DNA of 64,000 nucleotides, taken from contig JAHQIW010002276.1 in the NCBI GenBank assembly GCA_019055375.1, positions 1-64,000 of the forward strand. Reading direction: 5' to 3'. The translations under genes were made by a program, and so were the position numbers. The notes beneath the pieces are model-generated. The model saw only the letters and a list, made by a program, of their open reading frames with translations, did no database searches and was not told where the DNA came from. This stretch comes from Parelaphostrongylus tenuis. Its lineage: Eukaryota; Nematoda; Chromadorea; Rhabditida; Metastrongylidae. This document shows, one piece after another, positions 10,525 through 22,799 of the stretch (the first letter of the stretch is position 1; each line of letters begins with the position of its first letter).

Positions 10525-11225
10525 TAAAAGCGAGTATTCCCGGAAAGTTTCTTGCCACTATCAATACATATAAGAGTATTGAGTGGTGTGCAAAACATAT
10601 GACCCCAGGCGGGACTTGAACCCGCGTCTCCCCCTTATTGGTGTGGGGCGTGCTACCATTTTGCTGCCTTTACCACTCTACCAGGCCCTTTAATATCAAA
10701 CTTTACTGTAAATTATCGAAGTTGTCATCAACGAGTTTGCAGTTGAAGAAGGAGTGATAGGAAAGCAGTGATTCAGGTGGTGTATTGGTAGCGTGCGGGG
10801 ACGGTGGAGGTGAAACGCTGGTTCAACTTCAGCTTGAGGTCGGACGTCTTGAAGTGACTTTTATTAATGTCAGTGCATTTCGATGGAGGATGTAGTGTGG
10901 GTAGATGTCCTTTATGGTTGAAGAAGTGCCTGTTTTTGTTGTTGTCACCATTGAAAAGTGTTATGAAGGAGAAGCACTTAATATATCTCTATTTTCATTG
11001 GTTTACACAGCCTCGTCTTCACAGTTTACGATGATGGATTCTAGCACCCCTTGCATTCGGCTCGTTTCCTCGGATTCAGCCTCCATAGGGGTCTTCACAC
11101 AATTTAAGTGCTGCTTCTACTAATTCCTGAGAGTTTCGTCTTCCCTATCAAGATCGTAGAATGCTAGTCGAGAAAATTCTCTTCGCAAATGTGGTTGTCG
11201 CCTAGTTAAGGCGTTACTAGCCTTT
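10525..11225. repeat. Duplicated block, copy 2 (with tRNA-like sequences)
   Basis: Direct copy of 5,225-5,900. It contains the minus-strand tRNA-like arm GGCGGGACTTGAACCCGCG (about 10,607) and a plus-strand unit with GATTCAGGTGGTGTATTGGT (about 10,769). The 5' acceptor partner of the first is missing, so a functional tRNA is unlikely. Confidence 0.55.
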
Positions 11226-11229
11226 TTCT

Positions 11230-14025
11230 AAATCACCCTTTCGTCTTAAAACATAGGCTGTTATTGCAGAAATATGAAATAAAAACCACCTTAACTCTAC
11301 CGCTACAAATTTGATGTATCTATGGCCATTATATGGACATATGTAACTACCGAATTGTTTTCCATCGAGCCCCTACCAGCGTGTGCAAAACCTCGATCCA
11401 CTACGAGGAGATAGAACACATATTAGGCGTCGCGTGATGGTAACTATGATGAGGAAATCAAACTTTGTTCCAAAAAAAAGCTAGAAAATTATTTAGCCGT
11501 GACCTTACTCTTTCGAAAGGTATCGTAGTAAAGGAAGTGTAAGATTGCTGGTCTTTCAAATAGATCTGAATGTTGCTGACAGTCCTGATAATCATGGAAA
11601 CTTTTTGCTGGTTAACCCTTTTCAAACACTTTGAATATTAAAGAACCAGCGGAATTGGATTTTCTCAGAATGAGTAAAATTTCCCGATCATAAGAGTACC
11701 TGATATGTTAAAAATTTCACCGAATTCGTAGAACTTCGAGGAATACTGCGTTTTTTCCACTACTGACATGATTTGTTTGTATAAAATTAATTTTCGATTG
11801 TTATGGATCTAAACCGCCAGAAGTTGGTATTGGTTCGAATTTCTGAACTTTCTAAGCGATACCCTCCTTTTAACACCAACCCTACATTCAGGGGAACCAT
11901 CAAGTTTTGCTGGGAAAAAAAGAATGTTCGTTACATTTGCGACGCGTCTTCTGTGTAGATGTAATGTGTACTTTGGACATCTCACCCCATATTCACCGAT
12001 CTCAGGGCACATCTCAATTGTTTCGACCTACAATTTACAATAGAGTACAATCTTCTTTATTTCACTATGCCATACAAAACAACTTGCGATGCAGTTTACA
12101 ATCCCAGCAATTGAACAATGATCTAAGGAAAACAGTTCTTCTCGTCTTTATTAATTAATGAATTTTGAATCGATAGTCATTTCGGCGCACGTAGAAATTG
12201 AAACGATATCAATGGTGGCCAAATTCCCCCTTGAGTCATACTCTCATCAATGTGTTAATCTCGTTGGTCTTTGCAACTTAGTTCCATAGGATATTTCCTC
12301 CTTTTTCCCAAAGACAAGGTCAGTCTTGCCAATTTGCATACGTATCAACTGCTCCGTTTTCTTCATTTCTGTTTCTTGTGGGTTAAATTCCAGGTTCTTT
12401 TGAGAAGATATTAGTTTCATGAAGAGAACTGCACTACGTGCGCAGTATCAAAATTATTTTGGAAGCGGTTTTTAATAATCTTAGAGATTAGTTCAAAGTA
12501 TTTTTAGGGACGAATAGCTTTGTTTTTGTTTAATGCTGAATAAAAATCATCTCTTTGTGGTGATTTCAATAAGTAAGTATTCACGATGTTCTACTACTTT
12601 GTAGTGATCATGTGTAGCGCATTTGTTTGAGATAGCTTGCCGTGCTTATAACTGTTACTATGCTACCGCACCCGAGTTAGCCGGTTTTCCATCTCTTTAG
12701 AATAGAACTCAACTGGGGGATGAAACTACAGTTTGAAAGTACATGTCCGGGCGTTGACGAGGCAAGTCAGTATAGACCAAATATGCCTTCGTTAACTTTC
12801 TAAGTGAGCTCCAGTGCAGTCATATTTATCTGGAATCTCTAAACGATAGATTAATGCCGACCAATTTATCCTTCTTTTTTTATCATTGTTCGATTTGATG
12901 TAGAACTTGCTCATAGGTTCTCATTCAAAATCTGATTTACTTGCGCATAACTCTGGATTTTTATGTCTGCACGAAAGTTATACCAAGTAATTCTTATTTT
13001 TCTTTCTTACTAGGCAAGGCACCAGGTGTTAAATTCAAACTTTTTCACACAGTCAAACGCTTAAGAAGGAAGGAAGAATAAGAATCGCTGAAGCATGCCG
13101 AGTTTAATAGACAGTTGGTCTTGGGATTTGTTATGTCAAGTGTGGTGGCCTGGTATTTCTTGCTTTTGCCAATATATTACGGCCGTAGAGCAGTCCAGCC
13201 ATGCGGGACTTTTCCTAATTTAAAGTCCTCGGTTACGGAGTTTTGACAATAAGCGATGATTTGGGTGATTGTGAAAATGACAGAACGATGGAGAGATTGT
13301 GATGTATCGTTTTCTGTTAAAAGAGGTGTTTTTACTGATTACTATATTGTACTGTTGTTCGTGATGCCTGCCCACCGTCTCCAGCATTTGGAAGTTTCTT
13401 GTAATTTGTTTTTGCTCAATGCGGTGTTTTGTATTTCCACATTCCGTTCAGTAACCATGGTTTTTCGTAGCGTAGAAAGAATGGTGTCAAAACGGGCGTC
13501 GATAGTCGAACGGTTGAGCACGCGCCCTTCGGATAGGATGAAATATGGGTTTGAATCTCAGCTGTAGCAAAAGCTTTTGCACATCATTCTACGTCATTGG
13601 AAAAAAATCCATTTTAACGAGAGGAGATATCTGTAGATTGAATGCAGAATATGACTTTCCAGTCCAATCCGATCTGCGTTGCTCTGGCTTGAAAATTTCA
13701 CAGAATGTTTGCAAGATTTGTATAAACATGGTTTACACAGCAAAATAAACCATTAGAAAGAAATGACCCCAGTAGAGGTGATACCGGCTAGTCAGAGCGC
13801 CACATGTGGTTGTATACGTCCATATCGTCTATTATGTGTTGAACTGTGATCTTATGGGCCAAAAGCGGTATATTCCTAATTTTGTTGTCTTGAAGTGATC
13901 AGGTATGAATTTCAGCCTCTGAAGTAGATCGGTGGATTATCATCTTCAATAGTTATGTGAAGGTATTTGAGTTAGACAAACTCAGTCAGTAAATATTATT
14001 ACACAGTTGTTTCTTTAGTGATTTT
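11230..14025. other. Intergenic, no recognised gene
   Basis: Short frames only. A tRNA-like fragment near 13,495-13,562 (GGATAGGATGAAA then GGGTTTGAATCTC) shares its core with the tRNA-like sequence at 41,474. Nothing else is identified. Confidence 0.35.
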
Positions 14026-14032
14026 TGTTTAG

Positions 14033-16622
14033 GTGCTTTCTTCATATTGTATAACGTTGGCTACTATCTATCAGAAGCTGATCTGTGCGGCAGAATCTGC
14101 CGGTCGGGCGGACATTCTTCAGAAGGTCGCTAAGGTATCATTACCTGCATACAGGTGTGTCTATCTTTCGCCTTTCCATCGAAATACGATTCATTCTTAC
14201 GATAGGGAGTTACAGCGTCAGACGACTTACCATGTTAGTTACAGATCTTGGTAATATTTTTGAATTAAAGCGTTTGCACAACTAACAGTGCCAGTTTTTT
14301 GGCAATAGTTAATGGTCCTGAGAAATCTCAAGAACGCAGGGTGTTCAAAACATGATGATTTTATAGAAGATACTTCAAAATGTTGCTGTGGATGTAATTA
14401 TGCTGCTTAGTACTATATTTTATTATTGCTCATTACAAATAGTACCTCACGCTTTTAGCCTCCATGTTTTACAATTTATGTTAATTCTATCTCCGTATCT
14501 TTTGTGCCCTTCTATTCGCTGTGATAGTGATCATGTTTCTATCACAGCGATTGGAACTGAGGTAAACCTTTCATTCGTCAATGCTGTCGTGATGTTATCA
14601 GTAGTGATTGTCGAGCAGATTCATCGACTTCCTTGCAAACATGTCGGCTCAGGTACACTATAGTAGGACTGAAAAACCAGTGAAGCGTGTGGCGAGTTCA
14701 CTCTAAGTGAAGTTTTTTTTTTTTTACAAAATGTATTGAAAAACTTCCTTCTTATTCTAGGTTAATTTGAAACTTTTGGATACACTATAGACTCGAACCT
14801 ACCTGATATTTCACAGCGTGAGTGCTTATGACGATGGAGTAATGGTTCCTTTCAGTCATAAGGAGACAAATGATATAAACGATCTCATCGGTTAGAGAGC
14901 AATTTTCAAAGGTGGGTTAGTAACCATTCGAAAGCTAAAACTTCAGGCTACAGCCCCATGTCGCTGGTTTTCGAAGAAGCTTTTTTGACGTTGCTAAAGG
15001 CGGAGATTTCTTGCGTTGCATATGCGCTTATTTCTCACCAGGCGGCGTTCTTTCTCTGGAACCTTTCTTCTGATTAATTTTCTGAAGAGAACCAAAGTTT
15101 CATTCTGTCATAAACACTTCCGCTGTGAAGTACCAAGTAGGTTTAAGTTTATGAAGCATTTAAAAAATTTGAAATAATCGAAAAAGGAAAGAAAAGGAAA
15201 TAATTCTTATTACATTTTTTAGAAAAATACTTCTCATGGAGTGAATTCTACACATGGTATCATTAGTTTTTCTTTCTTAGTGTAGTGTACCTGAGCCGAG
15301 ATGCTTGGAAGGTAGTCAGTAAATCTACTCCATAACCCTAATTAATAACATCACTTTAGTGATAAGGAAGAGAAAGTTGACCTCAATTCCAATCGCTGGG
15401 ATAGAATCACAGCGAGTAGAAGGTCATAAAAAATACGGAAATTGAGTTAACATAAACTGGAAAAGATGAAGGCTAAAATCAGCGTTAGTGTGGTATTTGT
15501 GATGTGCTAGAATAAAATATATTAATTAGCAACATAAATACATCTACAGCGACAATTCGATGTACCTTCTATGACATCGTTATGCTCTGAATATCCTACG
15601 TTTTCGAGATATTTCAAAACCAATAGTTGTTGCTCAGAAACTGACATTGTTCGTTGTGCTATGCTTAAATTCTTTGGAGTCTTTGGTGGGATTCTTACAG
15701 CTAATGAACATTTAAGATTATGTGTAGTAGATGGCAGAATAGGTAGGGTGTATGTGTAATAGAGGATAATTGTAATAGATAAGCACGTATAATACCGATG
15801 TTTCATATGTGCTTCTGAGTGAAATGAAATTGAATTACGTGTGCAAATGTTTTGACTAAAATAGGTGCTGTAGGATAGCCGGTTTGACTTATTTGATTTA
15901 TGAGAAGTGGCATTCTACCGCGAAACATGATTGAGGCGTTTATCCTTTCTAACAAAAATCTTGCATTTTTTCAGTGAAATACCTGAGTCTGAAATTCTTT
16001 AGAATATGATTCTTTTTCTTACAGTTTGTACGACTGTCCTTGATGAAAAACGTCACGAATCTCATAATTGTGCAGTATCTCTTGAGCTTTCTAACATCTC
16101 TCAGTACACGTATTTTAAGGTCCCTGTCAATAACAGACGACCGTACTTGTAACTTAATATAATTACTGTTCCGTCGTTAAGTAAAAAAAAGTGTGTGATG
16201 GATGAAAAGGATTGGTTTACTTCACTGTTGCTATACTAACCCTTTGTTTCACTATGTGCACTTTGTTCCTCAGTGTCGGTGTTGTTCATGCAAGCGTCAT
16301 TGTGGATTGTGAAGCTAGTTGGAACTTTTTTTTTAAATGGAACTCGTATTCTCATATGTTCGATTAACGAGCACTTGTGAAAGTGCACATTCGAGTGCGT
16401 ATATTATACACAAAAAAGTGTTTTGTTTCCCTCTTATGCCCACAATATCATGCAGACTTAGCATCATTGATAAGTTTTTTCTTCATTCATCATGTTCAAT
16501 TATGTGCTTGTAGGAACCATCTTCCACTTGGGTATCCTGAACTAAATCAACGATTACAGTTCGCTCTCCTAAACATGTCAGACAGAAGTTCATCTGAAGA
16601 AAAGCGTTCGCTACTCGTAAAG
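14033..16622 (+). CDS. Unidentified gene fragment: three phase-compatible exons
   Basis: 14,033-14,134 (acceptor TTTGTTTAG, donor AAG/GTATCA) encodes a 34-residue piece including CAAESAGRADILQK. 16,025-16,119 (acceptor TTTCTTACAG, donor AG/GTCCCT) encodes FVRLSLMKNVTNLIIVQYLL and 11 more residues, and ends in phase 2. 16,514-16,622 (acceptor TTGTAG, donor AAG/GTGTAT) starts in phase 2 and encodes NHLPLGYPELNQRLQFALLN, then an acidic/serine stretch. Phases 0, 0-2 and 2-0 fit one transcript and composition looks protein-like. I do not recognise the family. Start, stop and other exons were not found. An inverted-repeat element lies in the long first intron. It could be a real gene or a decayed copy. 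Confidence 0.35.
14430..15500. mobile_element. Inverted-repeat element with about 130-base arms
   Basis: The arm at about 14,445-14,575 (CTTTTAGCC ... TTCTATTCGCTGTGAT ... CAGCGATTGGAACTGAGG) is mirrored at about 15,362-15,490 (CCTCAATTCCAATCGCTG ... ATCACAGCGAGTAGAAGG). A small perfect hairpin, CGCTGTGATAG / CTATCACAGCG, lies at 14,518-14,550. The interior includes a family A fragment at about 14,880-15,010. No transposase frame is seen, so it is probably non-autonomous. Confidence 0.5.
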
Positions 16623-16808
16623 GTGTATATGTCTTACTTTAGTAAATTATCCCTTACAATTTTTCTAGAATATCTTTATCTTTTTGCCAGTTTTCGTTTG
16701 CAATTTTACGTCGACTAGGTTTCAATTATTAACTATTTATCAACTTATGAATATTATGTTCAGAGTTGAACACAAGGTGTTCAATTTCCCATAAGAAGTC
16801 ATATGTCA

Positions 16809-16913
16809 TTATATATATATATATATATATGCTTATATATGTATATATATGTGTGTGCATATGTACATGTACACATATATGTACATGTATATATACATAT
16901 ATGTGTACATACG
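16809..16913. repeat. TA/TG/CA microsatellite
   Basis: A (TA)n run from 16,809, then interrupted TATG and TACATG units up to the head of the SINE at 16,915. Confidence 0.85.
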
Positions 16914-17210
16914 AGCGCATACGGCGCTGAGATTAGAGGTGCTCTTCGTCGCACACGCGGTCAGTGGTTCGATCTCACGCTCATGGCTCACCAAGCCATC
17001 TATCCCTCCAGGGTCGGTAAATTGATAACAGACTGGCCTCAGACTTGTGTGGGAGGATGATCAGCACTGACTCGGTTCAGCGGAAGGCCACCGCGAGTCA
17101 TTCTAAAACATCAGATATGCATTCAATCACCTCAGACGAAGTTAAAAATGGAAGACCAATGCATGGCGTGTCCATCAGGGATAGATCAATACCGAGAGCT
17201 TTATCCTTTG
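16914..17210 (+). repeat. tRNA-derived SINE (family S), copy between two microsatellites
   Basis: Head with GATTAGAGGTGCTCTTCGTC (box A region) and GTGGTTCGATCTC (box B). Body has GGGAGGATGATCAGCACTGA and GGCCACCGCGAGTCATTCTA. Tail has GGGATAGATCAATACCGAGA. Confidence 0.7.
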
Positions 17211-17336
17211 TCCTTTTATATGTGCATGTACATATGCGCATCTACATGTCTATACACATGCGTATGTGCATATATGTTTGCTTATATGCATGTGCATATA
17301 AAACATATCTATACGTATATATACGTATGCAAATTG
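17211..17336. repeat. Degenerate TATG/CATA microsatellite
   Basis: Alternating purine-pyrimidine TATGTGCA/CATGTACATA units follow the SINE tail directly and mirror the tract on its other side. Confidence 0.75.
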
Positions 17337-17837
17337 ATCTAAGCTCGTAGAGCATAGTCACTTTAATTAGTTCAAACTGTTAGATCGCACTGTTGTTCTA
17401 TTCTGCGTGCCTCAATGCAAGCTTTCACGAAGTCCAGTTAATGCGCTGGCCTGAGGCATTGATAATTCCCGAGCGCTCTATCCTTTATTCTTCCAATGCA
17501 ACAAAAATTTTGCGGGAATATCAGTTGTGTAGTCTCTAGATAAAGAAAATCAAAAGGTAATTCAGTGGTATCAGTAATGTAGGACCAAGAGTTTCCATAG
17601 CTAAGACTAGTCGAGTTTATAACGTGGTAGTCAGGAAGGGAATAACCGTGAAAGATCACGACGAAAATACAATCAATTTTACTAGCCGGTTGCTACCCGT
17701 ACATATTTGGCTATTTTTTTTTTCAAATCTTCAAATTTAGAAACAAAATTATCGACTTTTTTTGCCTTGCTCCAGATCAGGAAACTGTTGCCGAGCACTA
17801 CAATTATTATAAGGAGAATATATATGGTAGAGATAAA

Positions 17838-18130
17838 ATGATTATAGGGCGAATCTCTCGGCGTTGATCAATCCCTTGAGGAATGCGCCTGCATCTGTCT
17901 TCAATTTTTAGTTCCGTATAAAGTCCTTGGGTGCACATCTGACTTTTAAATGACACGCGTTGCCTTCTAGATGTAGGAAGTCAGTGCTGTTGTTCTTCCA
18001 TACAAGTTTGATACCAACTTACCAACTCCGGGGATGAGAAGTTGGGTGAGCCATGAGCGCGGGATCGAACAATCACCACATGTGCGACGGAGAGCATCTC
18101 TAACCTCAGCGCCACACGCGCTCACAGTAG
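17838..18130 (-). repeat. tRNA-derived SINE (family S), minus copy
   Basis: Read on the minus strand, the box B match is GATTGTTCGATCCCGCGCTC and the box A region lies near 18,105. The tail (17,845-17,905) carries the GCGTTGATCAATCCC motif in plus orientation. The body is partly divergent. Confidence 0.6.
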
Positions 18131-18149
18131 AGAAAGATGGAGGAGCTCG

Positions 18150-18880
18150 CCGTTTTGTGGAGAATTCAATTCCACTCCTTCCTCGAGTCATTGATAGCTG
18201 CTGCTATGTTCCATTACGCTTATCGGGTGGTGTTGGGTGTTGTACTCAAGAAGCATTCACTGTCAGTGGCTTTGAATCAATTGTGTCGTCACCGTATCTG
18301 TTGTCTATCAAGCGTGCTCTGTGATTCGTTACCTTGTGTTGGGATATAGTGAATCTCTCATCTTTCGTTGCTTCCATGTAAGGAATCCTTCGTTGGCAAT
18401 ACGAGCATGAGGTCCGTTGTTACCCTTTAATAAATGATCTTGTACATACGACGTTCTTCTTTATGCCTGATAGTATACTATTATTATTAAGCTTAAACGG
18501 TGCTATAAACCACAATTCCTTACATGCCAAGTGTTGATGTTCATGTTTTCACTCGGCGATAACTCCCCACTTCCCTTATATGGTTTTGCACCACACAATG
18601 CTGGAGGTGAACTTTAATGGTGACATTACATAAGGTGCCTTAAACATCGGTTTCTCCACAGATTGATATAATTTCGCGATTGACCGTGTTTTCATCGTTT
18701 TCGAGGTGTGTGGAACACGAAAAGATCGCATCACGATTTGCATTTTCATTCACGATCTCATCGCATTTTCTCAGTAATGTTTACCACCGTACTGTACAGT
18801 CATAGACTATAAGCACCTGATTTCCCAACCGTGGAATACTAGTGAGCTTAAAATCGGCTGTCCAGAAAGTTTGTTATACG
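18150..18880. other. No recognised feature
   Basis: AT-rich sequence with short frames only. No exon, RNA or named repeat is supported. Confidence 0.35.
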
Positions 18881-18884
18881 TAAA

Positions 18885-19230
18885 TTTTATTATACTTGAT
18901 AATTAATTCTTGAGCCATGCATGTGGTTTGTTATAGGCACTTCTACATTGCAACATTACACGCGTGTTTCGGCCTTGACGCGTCGTCAGTTGCAGAGTGC
19001 ATTTCGCCTTAACGGATCCTCTTGTGAGTAACTTAACCCTCTTACGTAGAGGAGACGCAGTCGTACTATTTACACGTGCCGTCAAAACGAAAAAATTACT
19101 AAGTGGCAGTGTTGCACACTCGAGTACGCTCTTGGCTGGTATTTATGAAATAACAGACTATATGCATGGTTTGAAAAGTATTTATCAGGCATACTGAAAT
19201 TTGAGCGTGGTCTTAAGAAAACACTAGAAG
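18885..19230. repeat. Family C inverted-repeat element fragment
   Basis: Contains GAGCCATGCATGTGGTTTGT, CACGCGTGTTTCGGCCTTGA, ACACTCGAGTACGCTC and AAATTTGAGCGTGGTCTTAA, in the same order as elements at 26.1, 40.15 and 45.65 kb. Confidence 0.55.
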
Positions 19231-19234
19231 CGAA

Positions 19235-20570
19235 TGATATACGTAAATTATTTATGGATAACCTATGTACGTTCGAATTGTGGAGTTTTATTTTTCTTCA
19301 ACAGGGAGAGTGTCTTGTAGCATGATTACGCTATTGTCGTATCTTCTTTACGGTCGTGTTTTTGGAAATTTCATAGTGTGGTTTAGCTTTAAAGACCATG
19401 TTATTTTTGTTAGTGGACTATGGGCGGTGTCAAATGTACAGTGTAAGGAATAGCGATACGATTTTCCGATTCTGCAAAGATCTTAGAAGAAGTCATGGTG
19501 ACTAGAGACTCCTCTGAGTATGCTACACCTGGGCCATTGTGTGTAACGGGGACAAGTGAAGAGTTCACTGGCACCCGCTTGACCCCAAAGCAAATAATAC
19601 ATGGCAGATGAAAAGTGTTCGTGATTTATCACACTCGCTTCTTTTTTTTATAATGTCCAGTTCCTAGTGTCTGCTTTCGATATTTAACTCGCAAATAGTG
19701 CAAGGTGCCAAATTTCCACTTCCAGTTTTTTGATTTTATGAACGTTTGTGATTTTCTATGAACATCTAATAAACCGTCAAATGAGGCGAGGCTCTTTGCC
19801 TGTGTCACGTTTGCCGTTCGACACTTGCTGAGGATCTCTGCTTTACTTGTATTGTCATCTTGCTTTTTTTCTCAAAATCTGAACCTGAAATATAATAGTT
19901 TCATATATCCGTTGACTAACCCTTTTTGAAGTTTTCCGCATCTTTCCATCAATCAGTTAGTTAGTTGATTGCAATCAAAAGGGATTGTTAATAATTTCAT
20001 CGGCATGTGTTGCAAATTTTTATTTAAATTTATGAATTTGAATTTTTTATTTATGAAAGGAATTGAATTTAGGAACTTATAGAGGACCTAGCACACATTT
20101 TTCAATGAATATCTAGTGTTATTGTTATATTCAATTCTGACAGCAACATTCGATATTTCCCAATACAATCCTTCAGTTGAATTTTTCAAGGTATACGAAA
20201 GTGCGGTTTTGAGCCATGGAGAAGATCACGTCATGACAAAGGAGTAGATGTCGTTTTTGTAAAGTGAGCAAGAACATATTCATAATCGGAGGGAGTGGAA
20301 GAGAAACGGATTTATTTCAGTCATCTTATTGTTTTTTCACTCATCTTATTGTTTATGTTTTGATATATAACATATACTGTTTCGTATGATTGTTTTGACG
20401 ATCTTCATTGACATCTTTGGTTAACATTTGTATCTGTATCGTGGCGAACATTCATTTCTTGACATTTTGTGAAAGACTATTCAAATGATTACTTTTCCTG
20501 CCAGCGAACAATGTTTCATTTTTATTACAAGTCTCTCACAGAGAATGGTTCTTTGAAAATAAAAATTGGC
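19235..20570. other. No recognised feature
   Basis: AT-rich and without exon-like frames. A short tandem duplication, TTTCA-TCATCTTATTGTTT, sits at about 20,318-20,355. Confidence 0.35.
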
Positions 20571-20573
20571 TGG

Positions 20574-20862
20574 CGTCACTTGTCGGGGTGGTTAAAGGTG
20601 TTTTGCGACACAAAGGAGGCCCAATGGTTCGATCTCGCATTCGAGACTCATCAAGCCTTATAGCCTTTTAGAGTCGGAGGATTGGTACCAGACGTCTAGT
20701 AGGGTAGTAGCACTGACCCGTTGCATCGGTGGACGACAGCGAGCATTGTAAAGGCCACTGACTCATTCAGTCACCTCAAACGATACTCAGTGAGGTCTAA
20801 TGCTTGGCATATCTCTCAGGATTGATCCATGTCGAGAGCTCCATCCTTTTAGCTTTTGTACT
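20574..20862 (+). repeat. tRNA-derived SINE (family S), copy
   Basis: Box B GGTTCGATCTCGCATTCGA at about 20,626, body with GGATTGGTACCAGACGTC and tail with GGATTGATCCATGTCGAGAG. Confidence 0.6.
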
Positions 20863-20869
20863 TCCGAAT

Positions 20870-22120
20870 AGAGTAGATTTTGCATGTACAAAGCTTTAAA
20901 TTGAAAATAATTCCGGTTTTTCGTGATGGCAAATAAGTCTACCGGTAGTGCCGCCTTCCGTCCAAAGTTTTTGTCGACCTTTGAAAAACATGGGAAAGCG
21001 TGGAAGTGAATTCTATTCCATTAAGACCAACGATCTAGTGGATAGACCTTTGTTAGGTGCGAATCTGCCGGCTCCTGTTGCAGTTTGTCCACAGAAAAGT
21101 ATTCTTTCTACTCTTTATAACTGCATACAAGATTCAATAGGCACTATTTTACTGAAGTTATTCATTGACGAGATCTCCGGGCGAGATCTGTTCTCTGTGA
21201 CTTGAGCCATATCTTACATACACTGAAGACGCTTAATGAATGTTCAAGGCGATCAGGAGGTGAGATTGTGCAGAGAAGTATGGTTCTAGATCACGGAATT
21301 TTCGAAAAATTCCTGAAAAAGTAAATTCAAAAGTCCGTAGTCACGTTTGTGATTATCATCGATGTGCCATACAAGTGGCAGAAGATTGACGACAGCTACA
21401 TCAAGAATTTTCGCGTCGTCCTTATAGCATGTCGATATTTATGTGTGACAAGCACACAACATCAAGCTGGATTGCTTTGTTCTAAATTTGGTCAAATATC
21501 TCAAGAAAAGTACTCTTCTCTATGGCATGCTTATACTCTTCTATCCGTTAGCTATCAAAATCAATCCTGACACTGATCCCTTCAGCAGTCTTAAGAACAA
21601 CGTCACTGACGCATCAAGCTACTGTATGATTAATTGTGTAGTTCTTGTCTTCGTGTCAAAGATAACATTTCTAGAATTCGAGCCTCCTTGAGGTTTTTAA
21701 TGAATCTATTTTATGTGTTATAATATGCTGCATGTAAATCATGCGTCAAATATACTTCATCGTGTTCAATCTTGAATCGCCTACGCGTAGGTGTTTGATC
21801 GACCTATCTCTATTCTTTATTCTTTCTCACCTCGGCAGAATAAAATACAACATAGTGGGCGGTGTTTTTTGCAGTTTATGAAACTGATTAGTTCAATAAT
21901 CTTAAAAATTGTCTCTAAGAAATGTTTCAGTAGATGTCAAAGACCATTATACTGTGTTTTTTAAGTTGTCTCATGGCAAAGTTGTGGTCGTAGGGATAGA
22001 CGTTCAATTCAATATCACCTATATCAAAATGGCATATGACTGTAGTACTTCTACCATCTATCTACAGATCATTTCACCCCAAAAGCTTCCATTGTGGCTT
22101 ATTATGAAGAACAACAAGAT
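20870..22120. other. Intergenic, short exon-like frames only
   Basis: Small frames near 20,948-21,205 and 21,250-21,335 (KRSMVLDH-like) look mildly protein-like but lack a consistent splice chain. No family is recognised. Confidence 0.25.
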
Positions 22121-22124
22121 AAAA

Positions 22125-22395
22125 CTCCCGGTGTTGATCAGTTCCCGAGGAATGCTCCAAGACTTTGCTTTTAAATTTTACCTTCCTTTGAGATGATTGA
22201 ATGTATATATGATCTGTGCAATGGCTCTCTCTGTGGCCCGATGTATTGAGTCATAGCTGCTCGTTCCTATAGATAAGTCTGGTACCGTTTCACCGACCCC
22301 GGAAGGATGAAAGCTTGGAAGCCTCAAGCGCGGAATCGAACCATCAACAACGTGTGCAGCACGTAACATCTATATTCCTTGCGTCGCACGCACTC
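22125..22395 (-). repeat. tRNA-derived SINE (family S), minus copy
   Basis: The tail motif lies at about 22,130-22,165, body segments at about 22,225-22,290, and the box B complement GGAATCGAACCATCA at about 22,331. More divergent than the neighbouring copy. Confidence 0.55.
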
Positions 22396-22486
22396 TGTAG
22401 CCCGTGTAAGGCCATGTATTCGTTGTATTCATTACTCTCAAAACCGCACTTATTCTTATGCTTATTTGGACGCTTTGTGGAAAGAT

Positions 22487-22797
22487 AAAAAGGATAAAAG
22501 GATAAAGCTCTCGGCGTTGATCGATCCCTGAGGGATGCGTCATGCATTCCTCTTCAATTTTTAACTTCGTTTGAGGTGACTCAATGCATACCTGGCCCTT
22601 ACAGTACTCTCGGTGGCCTCCCGCTAAGCCGAGTCAATGCTGCTTATCCTCCCAAATAAGGCTAAGGCCACTCTGGTACCAATCCACCGACTCCGAAGGG
22701 GTGAATGGCTTGGTGAGCCATGAGAGCGAGATCGAACCATTGACCCCGTGTGCGACGCAGAGCACCTCTAACCACTGCGCCGCACGCGCTCGCTGCG
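22487..22797 (-). repeat. tRNA-derived SINE (family S), best-preserved copy
   Basis: On the minus strand the head starts near 22,797 with GCGCGTGCGGCGCAGTGGTT (box A region). Box B (ATGGTTCGATCTC) is near 22,735. The body passes through GGAGTCGGTGGATTGGTACC and GGGAGGATAAGCAGCATTGA to the tail GGGATCGATCAACGCCGAGA at about 22,515. Confidence 0.75.
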
Positions 22798-22799
22798 GG

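Noticed and set aside
14388..14663. 91-codon hydrophobic plus frame as part of the 14-16.6 kb gene
   Set aside because: It overlaps the left arm of the inverted-repeat element and does not splice in phase to its neighbours.
15522..15806. 94-codon minus frame with a signal-like start
   Set aside because: It overlaps the end of the inverted-repeat element, has low-complexity hydrophobic composition and no splice or family support.
16729..16920. Minus-strand frame rich in His/Tyr/Ile repeats
   Set aside because: Translation of the TA/TG microsatellite.
18034..18324. 96-codon plus frame
   Set aside because: Its first half is antisense SINE sequence. The rest has no support.
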